Positions 43,078 through 51,171 are shown, counted from the stretch's first letter. The stretch: 64,000 bases of DNA from Occultella glacieicola (GCF_004353825.1 NZ_SMNA01000001.1:248001-312000); one strand, 5' to 3'. The notes: generated by a model not told the origin, from the letters alone. Translations and numbers: made by a program.

Positions 43078-44646
43078 TCACATCCGGAAGACGCCATAGC
43101 CGGGCGCAGGGATCGGGGCGTTCGCGGCCGCGGCCAGCCCCATCCCGAGGACCCGGCGCGTGTCGAGCGGATCGATGATGCCGTCGTCCCAGAGTCGCGC
43201 GGTCGAGTAGTAGGGCGATCCCTGCCGCTCGTACTGCTCGCGGATCCCATCGACGAACTTCGTCTCCTGATCCGCCGGCCACTCGCCACCGCGGGCCTCG
43301 ATGCCGTCCCGGCGGACGGTGGCCAGCACCGCCGCCGCCTGCTCACCACCCATCACCGAGACACGGGCGTTCGGCCACATCCACAGGAACCGCGGGTCGA
43401 ACGCGCGCCCGGCCATGCCGTAGTTCCCGGCACCGAAGGAGCCGCCGATGACCACGGTGAACTTCGGCACCACGGAGCACGCGACGGCGGTGACCAGCTT
43501 CGCGCCGTCCTTGGCGATGCCACCACGCTCGTACTCGCGCCCCACCATGAAGCCGCTGATGTTCTGGAGGAAGACGAGGGGGATCCCGCGCTGGTTGCAC
43601 AACTCGATGAAGTGCGCGCCCTTGAGTGCTGACTCGCCGAACAGGATCCCGTTGTTGGCCACGACGCCGACGGGGAAGCCCCACACGTGCGCGAACCCGC
43701 AGACCAGGCTCTCCCCGTAGAGCGCCTTGAACTCGGCGAGCCGGGAGCCGTCGACGATCCGGGTGATCACCTCGTGCACGTCGTAGGGCACGCGGGGATC
43801 GGTCGGCACGAGGTCCAGCAGGGCCGCCGGGTCCTGGGCCGGCTCCTCGACGGTGACTTGTCGGATCGAGGGCTTGGTCGACCGCTCGATCGTGCCCACG
43901 ATCCGGCGCAGGATGCCGACGGCGTCCTCGTCGTCGGTAGCGAGGTGGTCGACGACCCCCGACAGTCGCGCGTGCACGTCGCCGCCGCCGAGTTCCTCGG
44001 CGGTGACCACCTCACCGGTCGCGGCCTTCACGAGCGGCGGCCCGCCCAGGAAGATCGTGCCCTGGTCCCTCACGATCACCGACTCGTCGGACATCGCGGG
44101 TACGTACGCGCCGCCGGCCGTGCACGAGCCCATCACGGCGGCGAGTTGGGGGATCCCGCTGGCCGACATCCTGGCCTGGTTGAAGAAGATCCGGCCGAAG
44201 TGGTCCCGGTCCGGGAACACCTCGTCCTGCAGGGGCAGGTAGGCGCCGCCGGAGTCCACGAGGTAGAGGCAGGGCAGTCTGTTCGCGGCCGCGATCTCCT
44301 GGGCCCGCAGATGCTTCTTGACCGTCATCGGGTAGTACGTACCGCCCTTGACGGTCGCGTCGTTGGCGACGACGACACAGGTCCGCCCGGCGACCTGCCC
44401 GAGGCCGGTGACGATCCCCGCGGCGGGGACGTCGCCGCCGTACATGTCGTAGGCGGCCAGTGGTGACAGTTCTAGGAACGGCGACCCCGGATCGAGCAGC
44501 CGGTCGATCCGGTCGCGGACCAGCAGTTTGCCGCGGGCGAGATGGCGCTCGCGGGAGGACTCACTGCCGCCCAGCCGGACCGTGATCAGCCGCTCACGCA
44601 ACTCGGCGGTGAGCGACGAGAGCGTCGTGACGGGATCGGTCTTCAC
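43078..44646 (-). CDS. accD1: Methylcrotonyl-CoA carboxylase-type beta subunit (carboxyltransferase), AccD1-like
   Basis: The 522-residue carboxyltransferase has the crotonase-type oxyanion loops [14 protein letters not shown] and [16 protein letters not shown], plus [35 protein letters not shown] and a C-terminal PWPN-like [16 protein letters not shown]. The [16 protein letters not shown] run and the ending are characteristic of methylcrotonyl-CoA (MccB/AccD1) rather than propionyl-CoA enzymes. It is the first gene of the operon; its GTG start lies just downstream of two near-identical palindromes that probably bind the divergent TetR regulator. Confidence 0.9.
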   Translation of the reverse strand: MKTDPVTTLSSLTAELRERLITVRLGGSESSRERHLARGKLLVRDRIDRLLDPGSPFLELSPLAAYDMYGGDVPAAGIVTGLGQVAGRTCVVVANDATVKGGTYYPMTVKKHLRAQEIAAANRLPCLYLVDSGGAYLPLQDEVFPDRDHFGRIFFNQARMSASGIPQLAAVMGSCTAGGAYVPAMSDESVIVRDQGTIFLGGPPLVKAATGEVVTAEELGGGDVHARLSGVVDHLATDDEDAVGILRRIVGTIERSTKPSIRQVTVEEPAQDPAALLDLVPTDPRVPYDVHEVITRIVDGSRLAEFKALYGESLVCGFAHVWGFPVGVVANNGILFGESALKGAHFIELCNQRGIPLVFLQNISGFMVGREYERGGIAKDGAKLVTAVACSVVPKFTVVIGGSFGAGNYGMAGRAFDPRFLWMWPNARVSVMGGEQAAAVLATVRRDGIEARGGEWPADQETKFVDGIREQYERQGSPYYSTARLWDDGIIDPLDTRRVLGMGLAAAANAPIPAPGYGVFRM

Positions 44647-44667
44647 CGGGGCGACCCTCCTCTGCGA

Positions 44668-44683
44668 GTTAGCAGTCGATAAC
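44668..44683. promoter_or_regulatory. TetR operator copy 1 (GTTAGCAGTCGATAAC)
   Basis: Palindrome GTTAGC-agtc-GATAAC with one mismatch between the arms, 22 nt start-to-start from copy 2. It lies immediately upstream of the accD1-like gene and would block its promoter. Confidence 0.7.
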
Positions 44684-44689
44684 GACGAC

Positions 44690-44705
44690 GTTAGCAGTCG
44701 CTAAC
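44690..44705. promoter_or_regulatory. TetR operator copy 2 (GTTAGCAGTCGCTAAC)
   Basis: Perfect palindrome GTTAGC-agtc-GCTAAC differing from copy 1 at a single base. It covers the -35 region of the leaderless TetR promoter (-10 at 44715-44720), so the regulator probably controls itself and the divergent catabolic operon. Confidence 0.75.
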
Positions 44706-44714
44706 TGCAGCGTC

Positions 44715-44720
44715 TAGACT
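44715..44720 (+). promoter_or_regulatory. -10 box TAGACT of the leaderless TetR promoter
   Basis: TAGACT, then 7 nt, then the ATG at 44728. The perfect operator ends 9 nt upstream. Confidence 0.55.
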
Positions 44721-44727
44721 CCCTGGT

Positions 44728-45474
44728 ATGAGCGCATCCGCGACATCTGCCTCAGGGTCGGGAGTTGGGCCGGCGCGGGGAGCGGCTGCCGGGCCCCGAA
44801 CGGCGGCGGCCGGGTCGGGTTCTGCTACAAGCGCACGGGGTGCTGGTTCCGTGGCCGGACGGACTCGCACCGGACCCGTGGCTGCTGGGTCCCGACGCGA
44901 GGAGATCCTGGCAGCGGCGGCGGACCTCTTCGCGCGCCACGGCTACCGCGGGGTCTCCATCTATGACATCGGCGCAGCGGTCGGGATCTCCGGGCCCGCC
45001 CTCTATCGGCACTTCCGGAGCAAGGGCGCTCTCCTCAGCGAGATGCTGGTCTCCATCAGCGCGACTTTGCTGTCCGAGGGCCGGCGCCGCTCGGAGGCCG
45101 CCGAGGACCCTCCCGCCGCCCTCGCTGCCCTGGTCGATTGGCACATCGAGTTCGCGCTGGATCACCTCCCGCTGATCACCATCCAGTTCCGGGACCTGGA
45201 CAGCCTGGGCGAGCCCGACCGCGATGAGGTCCGCCGGCTACAGCGGGAGTATGTCGAGATCTGGGTCCGGCTGATCCGTGAGCTGCATCCCGAGGTCGGA
45301 GAGCCGACCGCTCGATCCGGGGCGCACGCCGTGTTCGGACTGATCAACTCCACCCCGCACAGCGCCAGGCTGGCCCGGTCTGAGATGGAGGTCCTGCTGC
45401 GCACCATGGCTCTCGCGGCACTGGCGAGCGTCGCGGCATCCGTCCGGGTCGCCGGGGACGCCTCATCCGTGTAG
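44728..45474 (+). CDS. TetR family regulator of the acyl-CoA carboxylase operon
   Basis: The 248-residue protein has an unusual low-complexity Ala/Ser/Gly N-terminal tail of about 50 residues. The TetR helix-turn-helix follows: RREEILAAAADLFARHGYRG, VSIYDIGAAVGISGPALYRH and FRSKGALLSEML. The C-terminal domain contains IEFALDHLPLITIQFRDLDS, as in regulators next to fatty or branched acyl-CoA catabolism genes (TetR_C_ FadR/SACE_7040-like). It is divergent from the carboxylase operon with two palindromes in between and probably responds to an acyl-CoA. Because the promoter is leaderless at 44728, the long tail seems to be translated. Confidence 0.88.
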   Translation: MSASATSASGSGVGPARGAAAGPRTAAAGSGSATSARGAGSVAGRTRTGPVAAGSRREEILAAAADLFARHGYRGVSIYDIGAAVGISGPALYRHFRSKGALLSEMLVSISATLLSEGRRRSEAAEDPPAALAALVDWHIEFALDHLPLITIQFRDLDSLGEPDRDEVRRLQREYVEIWVRLIRELHPEVGEPTARSGAHAVFGLINSTPHSARLARSEMEVLLRTMALAALASVAASVRVAGDASSV

Positions 45475-45493
45475 GTCGCCAGGATGTGACGCT

Positions 45494-45655
45494 CGTTGGG
45501 GCGTTGGGGCGTTGGGGCGTTGGGGCGTTGGGGCGTTGGGGCGTTGGGGCGTTGGGGCGCTGGGGCGCTGGGGCGCTGGGGCGCTGGGGCACTGGGTCGC
45601 CGGGGTCGCTGGGTCGCTGGGGCGCTGGGTCGCCGGGGTCGCTGGGTCGCTGCGG
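45494..45655. repeat. Octanucleotide minisatellite (CGTTGGGG / CGCTGGGG)
   Basis: Eight perfect copies of CGTTGGGG (45494-45557) are followed by four of CGCTGGGG (45558-45589), then a degenerate stretch with a 33-nt higher-order duplication (copies starting at 45594 and 45627). The array fills most of the gap between the TetR stop and the convergent HNH gene and is not part of either. The G-runs every 8 nt on the plus strand could form quadruplex structures. Confidence 0.9.
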
Positions 45656-45747
45656 CGATCCTCCACCGATTTGCGGCTTGCAATCTGGTGGTCTGAGGCC
45701 GATGCGCGGGCGCGCCCGAGGAGGGGGCCGGACCGGCCCGGCTCCCC

Positions 45748-47418
45748 TTACGGCCCGGGTCCGATGCGGTCACCGTCGGCGGTGTAGAACACCCACTGGT
45801 TGCCCTCCCAGACCATGGCGATCTGGCGGGTATCCACGAACCGGTGGTGATAGAAGCAGAGCAGGGCGCCGTTGGGCAGGTCGGTGTTCCCGCCGGCGGC
45901 CCAATGGACGTTTGCGTGGTGGCCCTCGCACAGGGCCGGCGGGGCCGTGCAACCGGGGTAGGTGCAGTGTCGGTCGCGGGCGATCATGGCGCGGCGTTGC
46001 GCGGAGGTGAAGCGGCGGTGGACCCGCCCGACGTTGATGACCTCGGAGTCCGGTCCGAAGATGATCCGGTAGATCTCGCCGCCGCAGGCGATCCGGCGCA
46101 GCACGGAGGGTGGGACGGGGCCGGTGCCATCGGCCCAGGTGGCCGGCGGTTGGGACAGGATCGCGTGCCAGTCCACGTTCTCGAGGGCCTTGAGGTTGGT
46201 CAGACCGCCGGTGCCGGGCCGCAGCGGCGGTAGGTCCCGACCGAACTCCGGGCGCGCGTCACAGGCGTCGGCTGCGCGGGCCCAGTCGGGAATGGCCGAG
46301 TCGCGCACGGATGTGGCGTCCCCGCCTCCCCAGCCGTGCCGGGCGCTGGTGGCGACGATGTGTTCGAACTCCGGCGCGCTGATGAGGACGCCCATATGGG
46401 GGCGCACGGACTGACCCTTACCGGCCAGGCCCTGGTTGAGAATCAACTGGGCGCCGTCGGCGAGAGCCTGGGCGCGGCGCTGGCTGGCGGTGCGGGTGTC
46501 GTCGGCTGCCGGGACGGGCGTCAGGGCGGCCAGTGCCTGCTTGACGAGTTGGCCATGTTCGTCCGTTAGGAATCCGGAGAGGTGGAAGCCGCCGGTGGTG
46601 GCGGCGAGGTCGAGGAACTCGCGCTCGCAGGCTTCCTTGTAGCCGCGTTCGTCGGACTCAGCGTCGGAGAGCGCGGCGAAGTACTTGCAGACCACGCGCA
46701 GGTCCTCGAAGGATCCGGTGCTCGCCAGGTGCAGGATCACCGACTCCGCGGTCGCATCGTCGTCGAAGGACGCCTCACCGGTGGCGCCGGCCGCACCGGC
46801 CTCGGTGCCTGTGCTCGTCGAGTCGGCTGCCTCGCCCGGCTGGCTCGGCTCGGCGTCACTTCCCTGGCTCAGGCCGCGGGCCGGCAGCCGGAGGGCGGCG
46901 CGGCGAGCGGCACTCGAGGCGGCGACGCTGGAGATCAGCGCGGCCTGCTCGACGCCGAGGTCGCCGCGTCGGATGGCCTCGCGGGCCTCGGGCAGATCGT
47001 TGCAGAGTCGCTCGGCGAGTCGGACCTCGCGCGAGGCCCGGGCGAAGGACATCTTGTGGGTGCGGGCCACGTGCTGGGTGTAGGTGCGCACGCGCCCGGA
47101 CAGGTCCCACATGCCCTCGGCCTTCTCCGCCGCGAGCCAGTCCAACCGCCGACCGGTGAGGATCTCGACGTCGCGGTGGGCCCGAACGCTGGCTTCGCCC
47201 AGCGCCCGCCCCGTGTGGTCGTGCTGTTCCTGGAGCCGGTCGACGTCGGCGAGCGCCGCCGTCACCGCGTCGAGGACGTAGAGCCGGTCGTCCAGGGACC
47301 CGGTCAGAAGGTCGGCCAGGGCGGCATCGCGGCGCGGGTCGGTGGCCAGGTCCGCGGGCTGCGCGCCGCCACCTTCCGGGCTGCCTTCGCCCGACGTGTG
47401 ACCGGTGGTCCAGTCCAT
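45748..47418 (-). CDS. DUF222/13E12-repeat HNH endonuclease-like protein
   Basis: The 556-residue protein has the actinobacterial 13E12/DUF222 layout. A long helical DUF222 region (residues about 40-370) includes LDWLAAEKAEGMWDLSGRVR and CEREFLDLAATTGGFHLSGF. The C-terminal HNH module has CTYPGC, then EGHHANVHW and LLCFYHHRFVD, giving the paired Cys and His ligands. These genes are multicopy in actinobacterial genomes; a DNA nuclease activity is assumed from the HNH motif, and the biological role is unsettled. The start at 47418 follows GAGGTGAGG. The gene lies in a patch of decayed genes and beside a minisatellite, consistent with an accessory or mobile character. Confidence 0.85.
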   Translation of the reverse strand: MDWTTGHTSGEGSPEGGGAQPADLATDPRRDAALADLLTGSLDDRLYVLDAVTAALADVDRLQEQHDHTGRALGEASVRAHRDVEILTGRRLDWLAAEKAEGMWDLSGRVRTYTQHVARTHKMSFARASREVRLAERLCNDLPEAREAIRRGDLGVEQAALISSVAASSAARRAALRLPARGLSQGSDAEPSQPGEAADSTSTGTEAGAAGATGEASFDDDATAESVILHLASTGSFEDLRVVCKYFAALSDAESDERGYKEACEREFLDLAATTGGFHLSGFLTDEHGQLVKQALAALTPVPAADDTRTASQRRAQALADGAQLILNQGLAGKGQSVRPHMGVLISAPEFEHIVATSARHGWGGGDATSVRDSAIPDWARAADACDARPEFGRDLPPLRPGTGGLTNLKALENVDWHAILSQPPATWADGTGPVPPSVLRRIACGGEIYRIIFGPDSEVINVGRVHRRFTSAQRRAMIARDRHCTYPGCTAPPALCEGHHANVHWAAGGNTDLPNGALLCFYHHRFVDTRQIAMVWEGNQWVFYTADGDRIGPGP

Positions 47419-47644
47419 GATCCTCACCTCCCCACCTCGAACGCGCGTACCAATGAGAACCACGTTACGCGGGTACGACCACAAGGCAATGAGGGTGTCA
47501 AGCCAATGTGGATAGCGGTGCATCGGGGGGCCCGACTTGGCCTGCCCCGGCGCCCGGTCAATCGAACTGCAACCGAGCATCAACCGCAGGCTCCTACGGT
47601 CCTCCGAGTGCCATCGACGTCGGTGGCTGGAGGAGGAGATCACG

Positions 47645-48290
47645 ATGGGACAGCCGTCGAGCACCGCACGCACACCGGTTCGCGGCCTACGCGTCACCGC
47701 CATCTGTCTCGCGATGCTGGTGGAGGGAATGAGCTCGTCCAGCATCAACGTCCAAGTGGCTGCACTCGACGAGGCGTTCGACCCGAACGGGCCGGAACTG
47801 GGTCTGGTGCGGCGGCATTCCTCGTCGCCTACGCCGGGCTGTTGCCTGGCGCCGGGCGACTCGTTGACGTCCGGGGCCGAGGTCCGGTGTTCCTCGCGGG
47901 CGTGATCGCCTTCGCCCCGGGATCCGTCGTGTGTGCGGCGGCCGGAACGATCTGGCTGATGATGCTCGGCCGGATCATCCAGGGCATCGGGGCCGCGCTG
48001 AGCGCCCCGGCGGCGCTCGCGCTGATCACCGAGGGATTGCCGGCGGGCGTGGCCCGAAACAAGGCCGTGGCCCTCTACGGCTCCATGGGCGCGGCAGGCT
48101 TCTCCGTCGGGCTGGTGGTGCCGGGAATCGTGGTGAGCCTGGTGGGGTGGCGGGCCAGTTTCCTCGTGGTGCTTCCTGTCGTGCTCGTCGTCGCCGTCGC
48201 GGCCTGGCCGCTTCGCGGGCTGCGGGGATCCCGGGACCGGGAACTTGACCTGGCCGGAACCACCTTGCTGACCGGTGCGATGATGCTCGC
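47645..48290 (+). pseudogene. Decayed MFS transporter gene (EmrB/QacA-like), frameshifted and truncated
   Basis: A good ribosome binding site (GGAGGAGGAG) and an ATG at 47645 open a protein with the MFS start LRVTAICLAMLVEGMSSSSI. Near 47805 the frame shifts: the remainder, FLVAYAGLLPGAGRLVDVRG, WLMMLGRIIQGIGAALSAPA and VALYGSMGAAGFSVGLVVPG, is read one frame over. This covers helices 1 to about 6 of a DHA2-type transporter. The homology stops near 48290 after TTLLTGAMMLAD, where antisense sequence of a broken SARP gene begins. The gene is neither in frame nor complete. Confidence 0.75.
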
Positions 48291-48909
48291 CGATTGTCCG
48301 GTCGAGGTCGTCCGTTCGCCTGGGATCTTCGCGTCCTGCGTGAGAGCGTCGATGGTGGCCAACTCGTCGGTGCGGCCGACGAACCCGTAGACGTCGACAG
48401 GCAACTGGTAGGGCGTCGGCCTCCGACCGGACTCCGTGGCCTGCCCCGGTCTCACTGTGCTGACCGGACCGCACGGGGCGTCGCCCTGCAGTGTCCGTTC
48501 GTGCAGTGATTTCAGTTCGGCTCCCGGCTCCAGGCCCAATTCCGTTCGTCACAGCCGCTCGCCCTCCCGGAACACGGTCATCGCCTCCGCCCGGCGCCCG
48601 GATCGCCACAGCACGTCCACGAGGAGGCAGCGCAGGCGCTCCCGCAGCGGGGCATCGGCGACCGCCGTGGACAACTCGCCGACGAGCCCGCGGGCCGCGT
48701 CCGTCCCGAGGGTCAGCCGGGCCAGATCCTCCAGCACGGCGAGCCGGGTGTCCTCCCACCGCTGGATCGATGGCTCTAACGCGATGCTGTCGAGGCCGGC
48801 GAGCACCGGTCCCTGCCACAAGGACGAGGCGTGCCCGAGGGCCCCCGCGCTCCAACTCCTCGTCCTCGCGCTTGACGGTCAACCGCCCCAGCACCCTGAG
48901 GGTGAGCAT
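48290..48909 (-). pseudogene. Decayed SARP/AfsR-type regulator gene (BTAD domain)
   Basis: Pieces of a SARP regulator are spread over this stretch on the minus strand. MLTLRVLGRLTVKREDEELE at 48909 is the usual N-terminus, then the frame is lost. In another frame, at 48549-48821, the BTAD helices read WQGPVLAGLDSIALEPSIQR through LLVDVLWRSGRRAEAMTVFR. An in-frame TGA follows (48549-48551). The same frame continues with LGLEPGAELKSLHERTLQGD and QLPVDVYGFVGRTDELATID, the start of the NB-ARC part, before ending at the MFS remnant. Much of the DNA-binding domain is deleted. An intact parent would have been about 900-1000 residues. Confidence 0.7.
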
Positions 48910-48956
48910 CGAGCCAGACTACGACCGCAACGATCGCGGGCCCGGCCGCGTCGGCG

Positions 48957-50492
48957 TCAGTGTTCGTGCCCGCCCGATCCACCTCCTGAGGACGCCCCCG
49001 CCGGTGGCTGCGCCACCTCACCCGGCGCGAGCACGACGAACTGCCCCATCAGCCCCTCGTCCTCGTGCCGGAGCAGGTGGCAGTGGTACATGTAGGGCAT
49101 CGCGGGGTCGCTGTAGTCCTCGAACCGCATCAGCAGCCGGTAGGTCCGTTGTGGCTCGGTGTAGACGGTGTCCTTGCGTCCGGCGAGCTCGGGCGGCGGG
49201 GCGTCGCCGTCGATGTCGAGCACCTCGAACTGCACGTCGTGCACGTGGAAGTTGTGCGGCGAGAGGTCCTGGTTGCGGACCTCCCAGATCTCGGTGGTGT
49301 CCACCTGCACGGACTCGTCGATCCGCCCCATGTCCATCCGCTGCCCGTTGATCTCCCGCCCCTGGAGCTGGAACGTCCGGGTGGTCGCGACGGCCGCGGC
49401 ATCGAGCCCGAACTCGGAGAACGCCCCGGCCGGCTCCGAGGACGGGGCGAGCGAGTCCGCGGCCCGCAGTCTCAGCACGTCGAACTCGTCGTTCCCGCCG
49501 ACCGCGAACGGCACGGCGACCCGCCCGAGTTCCGGCTTGAACGAGTGCAGCATCGCCTCGGTGCCCGGCTCCATCCGGACCAGGATCTCCGCGCGTTCGG
49601 CGGGCGAGAGCCGGATCCGATCGAGCTCGACGGGCGAGCGCAGCAGCCCGCCGTCGCTCGCCACGAGCGTGAACGAGCGGTCGGCGAAGCCGAACGAGTA
49701 CGTGCGCGCCGTCGAGCCGTTCAGGATCCGCAACCGGACGATCTCGGTGGTGACGTCGAGAACCGCCCCGATCGTCCCGTTCACCATGATCGTCGACCCG
49801 AGCAGCCCCACCTCGTTGCCGCCGTCGTCGATGGTGAGTTCGCCGTCGTCGAAGCTCTTGTCCTGCACGATCACCGGGATGTCGTCCACCCCGTACTCGT
49901 CCGGCAGGGCGGCGGCCTCGGTCTCGCCGTCGTCGATCAGGAACAGGCCGGCCAGGCCCTGGTAGACGTGCTGCTCGGTGGTGCCGTGCGGGTGCGGGTG
50001 GTACCAGAGCGTGGCGCCGGCCTGGTCGATCGTCCACTCCGGGCGCCAGGTCTGGCCGGGCTCGACGCTCTGGTGCGGCCCGCCGTCCATCGCGGCCGGC
50101 AGGTGCATGCCGTGCCAGTGCACGCTCGTGGTCTCCGGCAGGGAGTTCGTGACCTCGACGGCGACCCGCTCGCCGCGCTCGGCGCGCAGGGTGGGGCCGA
50201 GGAAGTCGCCGTTGAAGCCCCAGGTGGACGTGGTCGCGTCGTCGAGGAACCGGGACGTCCCGGCGCGCGCCTCGAGGGTGAACACACGGGTGCCGTCGGC
50301 GGCCACGCTGGACTCGGCCAACGGCGGGATCAGAAGCGGACGGTCGAACGCGTCCGGCTCGGTGACCGGGCTGACGCTCGCCCCGCACGCGGCCAGGCTC
50401 CCCGCGGCGACGACCGCCGGTGCCCCGGCGGCAAGCAGCAACAACGTCCGACGGCGCAGGCTCGCTCGGTCCGGTGTCCTCGCCCCGGTCAT
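48957..50492 (-). CDS. Multicopper oxidase, Tat-exported lipoprotein
   Basis: The 511-residue oxidase has all four copper-ligand motifs: HWHGMHLPAAMDGG and WYHPHPHGTTEQH in the first domain, HNFHVHDVQFEV and YHCHLLRHEDEGLMGQF at the C-terminus (type 1, 2 and 3 sites complete). The N-terminus combines a twin-arginine stretch (SLRRRTLLLLAAGAP) with a lipobox SLAAC (Cys 36), so it is probably folded first, exported by Tat and lipid-anchored. The tail ends in a Gly/Ser/His segment SGGGSGGHEH. It resembles CueO/bilirubin-oxidase-like enzymes that oxidise Cu(I) or phenols. The ATG overlaps the stop of a small membrane protein gene (ATGA), forming a two-gene operon. Confidence 0.9.
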   Translation of the reverse strand: MTGARTPDRASLRRRTLLLLAAGAPAVVAAGSLAACGASVSPVTEPDAFDRPLLIPPLAESSVAADGTRVFTLEARAGTSRFLDDATTSTWGFNGDFLGPTLRAERGERVAVEVTNSLPETTSVHWHGMHLPAAMDGGPHQSVEPGQTWRPEWTIDQAGATLWYHPHPHGTTEQHVYQGLAGLFLIDDGETEAAALPDEYGVDDIPVIVQDKSFDDGELTIDDGGNEVGLLGSTIMVNGTIGAVLDVTTEIVRLRILNGSTARTYSFGFADRSFTLVASDGGLLRSPVELDRIRLSPAERAEILVRMEPGTEAMLHSFKPELGRVAVPFAVGGNDEFDVLRLRAADSLAPSSEPAGAFSEFGLDAAAVATTRTFQLQGREINGQRMDMGRIDESVQVDTTEIWEVRNQDLSPHNFHVHDVQFEVLDIDGDAPPPELAGRKDTVYTEPQRTYRLLMRFEDYSDPAMPYMYHCHLLRHEDEGLMGQFVVLAPGEVAQPPAGASSGGGSGGHEH

Positions 50493-51028
50493 CGCAACAG
50501 CCTCTGCAGGCCGAGCGCGATCAGGCCGGTCACGGCACCGAACAGGGTCTGGACGGCGAGGATCGGGATCGCCGCGAACGGCAGCGCGATCAGCCCCTCA
50601 CCGAGCCCGGCGGGCGCCAGGATGACGTCGACCAGCAGGGTGATCACCCCGGAGGCGAGCCCGGCCAGCGTCAGGGTCGCCAGCGGGCGGGCGACCCTGG
50701 CGAGCAGGACCACGGCGATCCAGGCGATCGCGATCACCGAGCGCAGCACGAGGGCGCGCTCGGGGCCGCCGAACTCGTCGGCGATCGGGCTGGCCGCGGT
50801 GAGCGGCCAGAGCAGGGTGAGGGCGCCGAGGCCGACGATCAGCACCCAGGACAGGGGCGCCGGGGTCGGCTTCGTGGCGGGGGCGGGTGGGCCGGGACGG
50901 CCCTGGTAAGGGGCCGGGCCCGCATTGCCGGACGCCGAGGCGTGGTGCTGCTCGAAGTGCCGGGACGTGACCTCGGCCGGCAGCGCGCGCCGGGGGTCGG
51001 GGTTGCCTCGTTCGGGTTGTGTGCTCAT
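50489..51028 (-). CDS. Small membrane protein co-encoded with the multicopper oxidase
   Basis: I do not recognise a family. The 179-residue product has a Pro/Ala-rich cytoplasmic N-terminus (about 60 residues) and four hydrophobic segments: LSWVLIVGLGALTLLWPLTA, ALVLRSVIAIAWIAVVLLAR, LATLTLAGLASGVITLLVDV and FAAIPILAVQTLFGAVTGLI. It overlaps the oxidase gene by 4 nt and is first in the operon, so the two products probably act together or are needed at the same time. A TAGCGT box lies 7 nt before the ATG; GAGGAC in between could also serve as ribosome binding site. Confidence 0.65.
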   Translation of the reverse strand: MSTQPERGNPDPRRALPAEVTSRHFEQHHASASGNAGPAPYQGRPGPPAPATKPTPAPLSWVLIVGLGALTLLWPLTAASPIADEFGGPERALVLRSVIAIAWIAVVLLARVARPLATLTLAGLASGVITLLVDVILAPAGLGEGLIALPFAAIPILAVQTLFGAVTGLIALGLQRLLR

Positions 51029-51035
51029 GTCCTCG

Positions 51036-51041
51036 ACGCTA
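51036..51041 (-). promoter_or_regulatory. -10 box TAGCGT of the oxidase operon
   Basis: On the minus strand TAGCGT is followed by CGAGGAC and the ATG at 51028. The 13-mer GGATTCCTAGCGT is shared with the promoter at 28947-28959. Confidence 0.5.
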
Positions 51042-51136
51042 GGAATCCACGCCCGCGCACACATCGGCCCGGAGGTGCGTCCGGCCGTCGCAGGTTGTCG
51101 GTACCCGATGTCGCTCCCAGGCGACTGCGATCCCCG

Positions 51137-51162
51137 ACCCCTGCGGGATGTCCCCCAGGGGT
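51137..51162. promoter_or_regulatory. Nested palindrome at the kinase promoter
   Basis: Outer arms ACCCCTG (51137-51143) and CAGGGGT (51156-51162) enclose an inner GGGA-tg-TCCC (51145-51154). It covers the expected -35 of the leaderless promoter with -10 at 51172, and is a good candidate for an autoregulatory response-regulator site. Confidence 0.45.
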
Positions 51163-51171
51163 GGTTCTTCC

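Noticed and set aside
45494-45655. Possible CRISPR array
   Set aside because: Units are 8 nt and contiguous, with no spacers; it is a minisatellite.
45748-47418. HNH gene as part of an insertion sequence or group II intron
   Set aside because: No terminal inverted repeats, target duplication, transposase or reverse transcriptase were seen. DUF222/HNH genes are usual multicopy chromosomal genes in Actinobacteria.
46582-48390. A 602-codon plus-strand open frame
   Set aside because: Its first half is antisense to the HNH gene. Only about 160 codons near the end are the frameshifted MFS remnant.
45748-48909. A single 1053-codon open frame on the minus strand
   Set aside because: Only the part from 47418 down is coding (HNH protein with its own ribosome binding site). 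The upstream half is shadow sequence across the MFS remnant with the SARP N-terminus at its far end.
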